Assembly: GCA_021296375.1 (NCBI GenBank)
Contig: JAGWAQ010000059.1
Span: forward strand, 1-8,827
Direction of reading: 5' to 3'
DNA: 8,827 nt
From: Alphaproteobacteria bacterium
GTDB lineage: Bacteria; Pseudomonadota; Alphaproteobacteria; Puniceispirillales; UBA1172
Part shown: in pieces, positions 5,451-8,827 of the stretch
Position numbering within the stretch: position 1 is the stretch's first letter
How the letters are laid out: each line of letters starts with the position of its first letter
Program-made: the position numbers and the translations under genes
Notes under the pieces: model-generated
Seen by the model: the letters and a program-made list of their open reading frames with translations, nothing else
Database searches by the model: none
Told to the model about the DNA's origin: nothing

Positions 5451-6679
5451 CCGGTTATCCTGAAGATATCCCCCTTCATGACGCCCTTGATCTGCTGGTT
5501 TCGGCAACCACTGCTGTGAACACAACCGAAACGATTGCCCTTGATGATGCCCGCGGCCGTATCTTGCGTGAAGACGTGGTCTCGCCCATCAATGTTCCCC
5601 AGCAGGATGTCGCGGCGGTTGATGGTTATGCCTTTTGCCATCACGACCTGACGGAAACGCCCTTGCCCGTGACAGGGTCGATCAAAGCCGGGCACCCTTA
5701 TAACAAGCCTGTTGAACGCGGTTTTGCCTACCGGATTTTCACCGGCGCCCCCATGCCGCCTGGCCTTGATACCATCGCCATGCAGGAGCATTGCAGTATT
5801 GATGACGCCGGAAGCGTCACCCTTCCTCAGCGCATCACCGCCGGCACCAACTTTCGTCCCGCTGGTGAAAATGTCGCCGAGGGTGAGGTGGTGCTGACCG
5901 CCGGAACCCGGTTGGGGCCATCTGAAATCGGCCTTGCCGCCGCGATCGGCACAACCGAACTGACCGTCGCGCCGCGCCTGACCGTCGCCATCCTGTCCAT
6001 GGGGGATGAAGTCGTGGAGAGCGGCTCGGCGGAAGGCGTTGACGAAGGCATGATCCATGATTCCAACCGCCCCATGCTGCGGCAATTGCTGGAAGCCGAC
6101 GGGCATCAGGTGCTGGATTTGGGGATTGTTAATGATGATCTCACAACCCTTACCCGGACTTATGGCGAGGCCGCGGGGCGCGCTGATGTCATTCTGTCAT
6201 CTGGCGGCAGTTCCGAAGGGGACGAAGATCATGCCCGCGCCGCCATCACCGCCAATGGCGGAGTTATTGACTTCTGGCGACTGGCGCTTAAACCCGGCCG
6301 CCCCATGGCGGCAGGGCGGATCGGCACGACGCCGGTGTATTGCGTGCCTGGCAACCCTGTCGCGGCATTTGTCTGCACCCGTCTGCTGGTGGCCCCGCTT
6401 CTGACCCGGCTTCAGGGGGGCCGCATGACGCCGCCGCTCAAGCTCAATCTGCCGTCGGGTTTTGCCCATCGGCACCGCAAGGGGCGGGCCGAATATCTGC
6501 GCGCCCGTATCGACAACCGTGACGGCGACGGAAAAATCGTGTTGAATGGACGCAAGGGCGCGGGCGTCCTGTCGTCCTTGACCGGCGCCGACGGGTTGGT
6601 GGAAATTCCCGCCGACCATGACGACGTCACGCCAGGCGACCTGTTGCCCTTCATCATGTTGCGGGAGTCCGGCTTATGA
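5447..6679 (+). CDS. moeA: Molybdopterin molybdenumtransferase MoeA
   Basis: MoeA hydrolyses adenylylated molybdopterin and inserts molybdate to give active Mo-molybdopterin. The 410-aa product matches the ~411-aa E. coli protein. Conserved segments in order are INVPQQDVAAVDGYAF (48-63, Asp59), FTGAPMPPG (98-106, Thr100), FRPAGENV (136-143), SMGDE (184-188, Glu188), SNRPML (206-211), SSGGSSEGDEDH (251-262), KPGRP (282-286), PGNPVAAF (301-308) and the C-terminal beta-rich domain IV (from ~330). The SGG loop reads SSEGDEDH rather than the VSVGEADY of E. coli MoeA; I believe variants of this kind occur in alphaproteobacterial MoeA proteins. It overlaps mobB (ATGA 5447-5450) and moaD (ATGA 6676-6679), which indicates translational coupling. 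A GAGG ribosome-binding site lies at 5433-5436. Confidence 0.96.
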   Translation: MTGYPEDIPLHDALDLLVSATTAVNTTETIALDDARGRILREDVVSPINVPQQDVAAVDGYAFCHHDLTETPLPVTGSIKAGHPYNKPVERGFAYRIFTGAPMPPGLDTIAMQEHCSIDDAGSVTLPQRITAGTNFRPAGENVAEGEVVLTAGTRLGPSEIGLAAAIGTTELTVAPRLTVAILSMGDEVVESGSAEGVDEGMIHDSNRPMLRQLLEADGHQVLDLGIVNDDLTTLTRTYGEAAGRADVILSSGGSSEGDEDHARAAITANGGVIDFWRLALKPGRPMAAGRIGTTPVYCVPGNPVAAFVCTRLLVAPLLTRLQGGRMTPPLKLNLPSGFAHRHRKGRAEYLRARIDNRDGDGKIVLNGRKGAGVLSSLTGADGLVEIPADHDDVTPGDLLPFIMLRESGL

Positions 6680-6927
6680 GGATCATGTATTTTGCCTGGA
6701 TGCGTGAACATATTGGCGCATCGCTTGAGCAGATCGACAAACCTGACCATGTCACGACAGTGGCTGATCTCATCAGCCATTTGCGGGGGGTGAGCGCGGG
6801 CCATGCCCTGGCCTTATCGAACATGGAAGTGGTGCGCGTGGCGGTCAACCAGAATTACACCAGCCTTGACGCCCCCCTCAATGATCAGGATGAAGTGGCG
6901 TTCTTCCCGCCGGTGACAGGGGGCTGA
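6676..6927 (+). CDS. moaD: Molybdopterin synthase small subunit (sulfur carrier MoaD)
   Basis: MoaD carries sulfur as a C-terminal thiocarboxylate to MoaE, which uses it to build the dithiolene of molybdopterin. The 83-aa product has the ubiquitin-like size and a beta-rich start (RIMYFAWMREHIG). The family ending DEVAFFPPVTGG (72-83) exposes the terminal Gly-Gly needed for adenylation and thiocarboxylation. A GGGAG ribosome-binding site (6663-6667) stands eight bases before the ATG, which overlaps the moeA stop. The activating enzyme (MoeB-type) is not in this window. Confidence 0.95.
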   Translation: MRIMYFAWMREHIGASLEQIDKPDHVTTVADLISHLRGVSAGHALALSNMEVVRVAVNQNYTSLDAPLNDQDEVAFFPPVTGG

Positions 6928-6928
6928 G

Positions 6929-7390
6929 ATGACGGTCCGTGTTCAAACTGAAGATTTTGACGCTGGCGCGGAAATCGGCGCCTTGTCGAGTGCTGAACCC
7001 GGCGCCATCCCTGGCGCGGTGGTCAGCTTCACAGGGCTGGTGCGGGATCGTCATGGCGGCAAGATCGTTCATGCCATGACGCTTGAGCATTACCCCGGCA
7101 TGACGGAAAAGGAATTGATGCGGATAAGAGATGAGGCGATGGCGCGTTGGCCCATCACCAAGGCCACCATCATCCACCGTGTTGGTCGGCTTCTGGCGGC
7201 CGATCAGATTGTGTTTGTGGGTTGCGCGTCGCCGCATCGCGACGCGGCCTTTGAAGCGGCGCGCTTTATGATGGATTTTCTGAAAACCGACGCCCCGTTC
7301 TGGAAAGCCGAAGAGACCGAAGACGGCACCCAATGGGTCGACGCGCGGGACAGCGACAATGCCGCCGCCGCCCGCTGGTCAAAAGATTAA
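6929..7390 (+). CDS. moaE: Molybdopterin synthase catalytic subunit MoaE
   Basis: MoaE converts precursor Z (cPMP) to molybdopterin using sulfur from MoaD. The 153-aa product carries FTGLVRD (34-40), LEHYPGMTEKEL (52-63), HRVGRL (83-88), VGCASPHRDAAFEA (97-110), and FLKTDAPFWKAE (117-128). Lys119, Lys126, His103 and Arg104 sit at the same numbers as in E. coli MoaE, where the lysines are catalytic. WVDAR (136-140) is also family-typical. The ATG is one base after the moaD stop with an AGGGGG ribosome-binding site (6918-6923), so the two subunits are made together. Its TAA (7388-7390) overlaps the oppositely oriented ilvE stop. Confidence 0.96.
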   Translation: MTVRVQTEDFDAGAEIGALSSAEPGAIPGAVVSFTGLVRDRHGGKIVHAMTLEHYPGMTEKELMRIRDEAMARWPITKATIIHRVGRLLAADQIVFVGCASPHRDAAFEAARFMMDFLKTDAPFWKAEETEDGTQWVDARDSDNAAAARWSKD

Positions 7391-8268
7391 GCCTCGCCGC
7401 GAACCAGCTTGGCGTAAGCGTCCATCACCGAACGGCACATGCCGCCAGGGTTAAAGCTGTGGTCCCCGATTTGCGACACCGGCGTGACTTCCGCCGCCGT
7501 CCCTGTCAGGAAACATTCCGTGACATTGGCCAGTTCATCAGGGGTGATGTGTCGTTCAACGACATCATAGCCCATCTCCTCAAGCAGCTTGACCACCGTC
7601 TGGCGGGTGATGCCGTTCAGGAAGCAATCGGCGTTCGGGGTGTGGATCTTGCCGTCATTCATCAGGAAAAAGACATTGGCGCCGGTGGCTTCGGCGATAT
7701 AGCCGCGGTAATCCATCATCAGCGCATCGGTAAAGCCGTTTTTCTCCGCCGCGTGTTTCGACAAGGTGCAAATCATGTAAAGACCCGCGGCCTTGGCATG
7801 GACAGGGGCTGATTCCGGGCTCGGGCGCTTCCAGTCGGCAATATCAAGGGTGATGCCCTTCATCTTCAATTCAGGGTCAAAATAACTGCCCCATTCCCAC
7901 GCCGCGATCAGCACATGGGTTTTGGAATATTGGGCGGACACCGCCATCATCTCACTGCCGCGCCAGGCGACAGGGCGGATGTAACAATCCGTCAGGCCAT
8001 TGGCGGCCATGACTTCGGCCTTGGCGGCAATCAGCTCTTCGTCGGTGTAAGGCAGCTCAAAGTCAAGCAATCCTGCGGATTCACGGAACCGGCGGGTGTG
8101 CCATTCGTTCTCGAAAATCTCACCATTATAGGCGCGCTCCCCTTCAAAAACAGAACTGGCGTAATGCAAACCATGGTTCAGGGCATGGGTCTTGGCATCA
8201 CGCCAATTCACCATCTCGCCATTAAACCAGATCTTGCCATCGCGATCATCAAACGGGATCATATCCAT
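7387..8268 (-). CDS. ilvE: Branched-chain amino acid aminotransferase (class IV, PLP-dependent)
   Basis: It catalyses the reversible transamination of Leu, Ile and Val with 2-oxoglutarate, the last step of their synthesis. With the ATG at 8268 the product is 293 aa. Numbering from this start, HGLHYASSVFEGER (32-45) is the N-terminal family motif. Lys159, in HAKAAGLYM (157-165), is the PLP-binding lysine. EATGANVFF (193-201) is the class IV signature, and GTAAEVTPV (256-264) contacts the cofactor phosphate and substrate. An upstream in-frame ATG at 8310 would add 14 residues. I prefer 8268 because AAGGA lies seven bases before it, and because the longer form would begin inside the candidate promoter. 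It is convergent with moaE and divergent from a MarR-family gene that may regulate it. D-amino-acid aminotransferase or 4-amino-4-deoxychorismate lyase are class IV alternatives but fit the sequence less well. Confidence 0.93.
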   Translation of the reverse strand: MDMIPFDDRDGKIWFNGEMVNWRDAKTHALNHGLHYASSVFEGERAYNGEIFENEWHTRRFRESAGLLDFELPYTDEELIAAKAEVMAANGLTDCYIRPVAWRGSEMMAVSAQYSKTHVLIAAWEWGSYFDPELKMKGITLDIADWKRPSPESAPVHAKAAGLYMICTLSKHAAEKNGFTDALMMDYRGYIAEATGANVFFLMNDGKIHTPNADCFLNGITRQTVVKLLEEMGYDVVERHITPDELANVTECFLTGTAAEVTPVSQIGDHSFNPGGMCRSVMDAYAKLVRGEA

Positions 8269-8275
8269 GGAAACA

Positions 8276-8280
8276 TCCTT
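8276..8280 (-). promoter_or_regulatory. ilvE ribosome-binding site
   Basis: The minus strand reads AAGGA here, seven bases before ATG 8268. It decides the start in favour of 8268 over the in-frame ATG at 8310, which has no such site. Confidence 0.65.
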
Positions 8281-8305
8281 ATCTTCAGGTGTTTGCGCAT
8301 TTTTC

Positions 8306-8334
8306 AGCACAAGTGAGCGAATTCATATTGTCAA
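8306..8334 (-). promoter_or_regulatory. Candidate ilvE promoter
   Basis: On the minus strand a perfect TTGACA (8334-8329) is followed, after 17 bases, by TGTGCT (8311-8306), a weak -10 matching three of six consensus positions. The implied transcript start near 8299 lies upstream of the ilvE ribosome-binding site. The -35 element lies inside the palindrome at 8322-8340. Confidence 0.4.
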
Positions 8335-8340
8335 ATTGAA
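8322..8340. promoter_or_regulatory. Candidate MarR-type operator between ilvE and marR
   Basis: TTCATATT-GTC-AAATTGAA is a 19-bp AT-rich imperfect palindrome; six of eight arm positions pair. Its size fits the 16-20 bp sites bound by MarR dimers. It lies 24 bases before the MarR-gene ATG and covers the ilvE -35. Binding would plausibly repress both directions. This is inferred from layout only. Confidence 0.35.
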
Positions 8341-8364
8341 CATAAAGGGCAAAGATAAGTCAAC

Positions 8365-8827
8365 ATGGCTGACGTAAAAACATCTGTAAACCCTCTGTTC
8401 CTGCGTGAAGATGAATTGCGCCACAGCATTGAGCTGTTGTTTTTCGCTTATCGTGACTTCACGGGGGAGGCTGACGCCATCCTGGCGGAGCGTGATTTGG
8501 GCCGCGCTCACCACCGGGTGATCTATTTTGTCGGGCGCAATCCGTCGATCATGGTGAGTGATCTTCTGACCATTCTGAACATCACCAAACAATCCCTGTC
8601 GCGAGTGCTGTCGCGATTGATTGACGACGGGTATATCGACGCCCGCCAGGGGCATGACGACAAGCGGCAACGTCTGTTGTCCTTGACAACCAAAGGCGAA
8701 GAGCTGGAAGCTGAGCTGACCAATGTCCAGAAAGCGCGCTTTTCCCGCGCCTATAAACGTGCCGGTTTTGACAGTGTCGACGGGTTCCTGAAAGTGCTTG
8801 AGCAGATGACCGATGAGGCCCGCCCCC
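8365..8827 (+). CDS. MarR-family transcriptional regulator, PetP-like (3'-truncated by the window)
   Basis: The frame opens with ATG 8365 and runs off the window end without a stop; 154 residues are visible. MADVKTSVNPLFLREDELRHSIELLF starts an N-terminal dimerisation helix. GRAHHRVIYFVGRNPSIMVSDLLTIL (~46-71) and TKQSLSRVLSRLIDDGYI (~74-91) form the winged helix-turn-helix. DDKRQRLLSLTTKGEEL (98-114) is the wing with its conserved Asp-Arg and the following helix typical of MarR. The 'FLREDELR' and 'FFAYRDFT' phrases remind me of alphaproteobacterial PetP-like proteins, often found with a response regulator and a branched-chain aminotransferase; that identification is from memory. The ribosome-binding site is weak (AAG-rich, 8351-8360). 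Divergent placement suggests autoregulation and possibly control of ilvE. The ligand is unknown. Confidence 0.88.
   Translation, partial: MADVKTSVNPLFLREDELRHSIELLFFAYRDFTGEADAILAERDLGRAHHRVIYFVGRNPSIMVSDLLTILNITKQSLSRVLSRLIDDGYIDARQGHDDKRQRLLSLTTKGEELEAELTNVQKARFSRAYKRAGFDSVDGFLKVLEQMTDEARP

Noticed and set aside
5327..6106. 259-codon minus-strand open frame over mobB/moeA
   Set aside because: It is a shadow of the moeA coding frame in GC-rich DNA, and moeA itself shows conserved motifs throughout.
7333..7812. 159-codon plus-strand frame over the moaE end and ilvE
   Set aside because: It is antisense to well-conserved ilvE sequence and starts inside moaE in another frame.
8269..8310. Longer ilvE start at the in-frame ATG 8310
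   Set aside because: It lacks a ribosome-binding site and begins within the candidate promoter; ATG 8268 has AAGGA at ideal distance.

Overview
The window looks like a piece of an alphaproteobacterial chromosome with moderately high GC. The protein sequences, the uvrC-pgsA-moaD-moaE neighbourhood and the ilvE/PetP-like MarR pair all fit that class. I cannot name a genus from the sequence alone. It is almost entirely ordinary core-genome coding sequence; I see no mobile element, RNA gene, CRISPR array or phage gene.

Layout: (1) 1-1851, the 3' part of uvrB on the + strand. The first ~100 bases are homologous to UvrB but carry two in-frame TAA codons and a cluster of non-conservative changes, most likely because this is a poor-quality contig edge. 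(2) 1852-2266, a 415-base gap whose middle is about 23% GC. It holds two exact TTATNCACA DnaA boxes, one degenerate box, a TTGA-N6-TCAA palindrome, a bulged inverted repeat and an 11-bp direct repeat. This is the least explained part of the window. (3) 2267-4198, uvrC, complete. (4) 4310-7390, a tightly packed unit pgsA-mobB-moeA-moaD-moaE with 23-, 4- and 4-nt overlaps and one 1-nt gap. Apart from pgsA (phosphatidylglycerophosphate synthase), it makes late components of molybdenum-cofactor biosynthesis. mobB begins with an 11-unit GC-rich hexanucleotide repeat encoding a Gly-Pro/Thr tail. (5) 7387-8268 on the - strand, ilvE (branched-chain aminotransferase), whose stop codon overlaps that of moaE. 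(6) 8365 to the window end on the + strand, the start of a MarR-family regulator divergent from ilvE. A 96-base promoter region with an imperfect palindrome lies between them.

How the genes work together: UvrB and UvrC are the damage-verification and dual-incision steps of nucleotide excision repair. MoaD and MoaE form molybdopterin synthase, MoeA inserts molybdate, and MobB is a GTP-binding accessory of the final nucleotide-attachment steps. moaA, moaC, mobA and the MoaD-activating enzyme are not in view. The best candidate for something undescribed is the uvrB-uvrC gap (possible DnaA-controlled promoter or origin-like element). Next are the mobB hexamer repeat and the ilvE/marR operator candidate.
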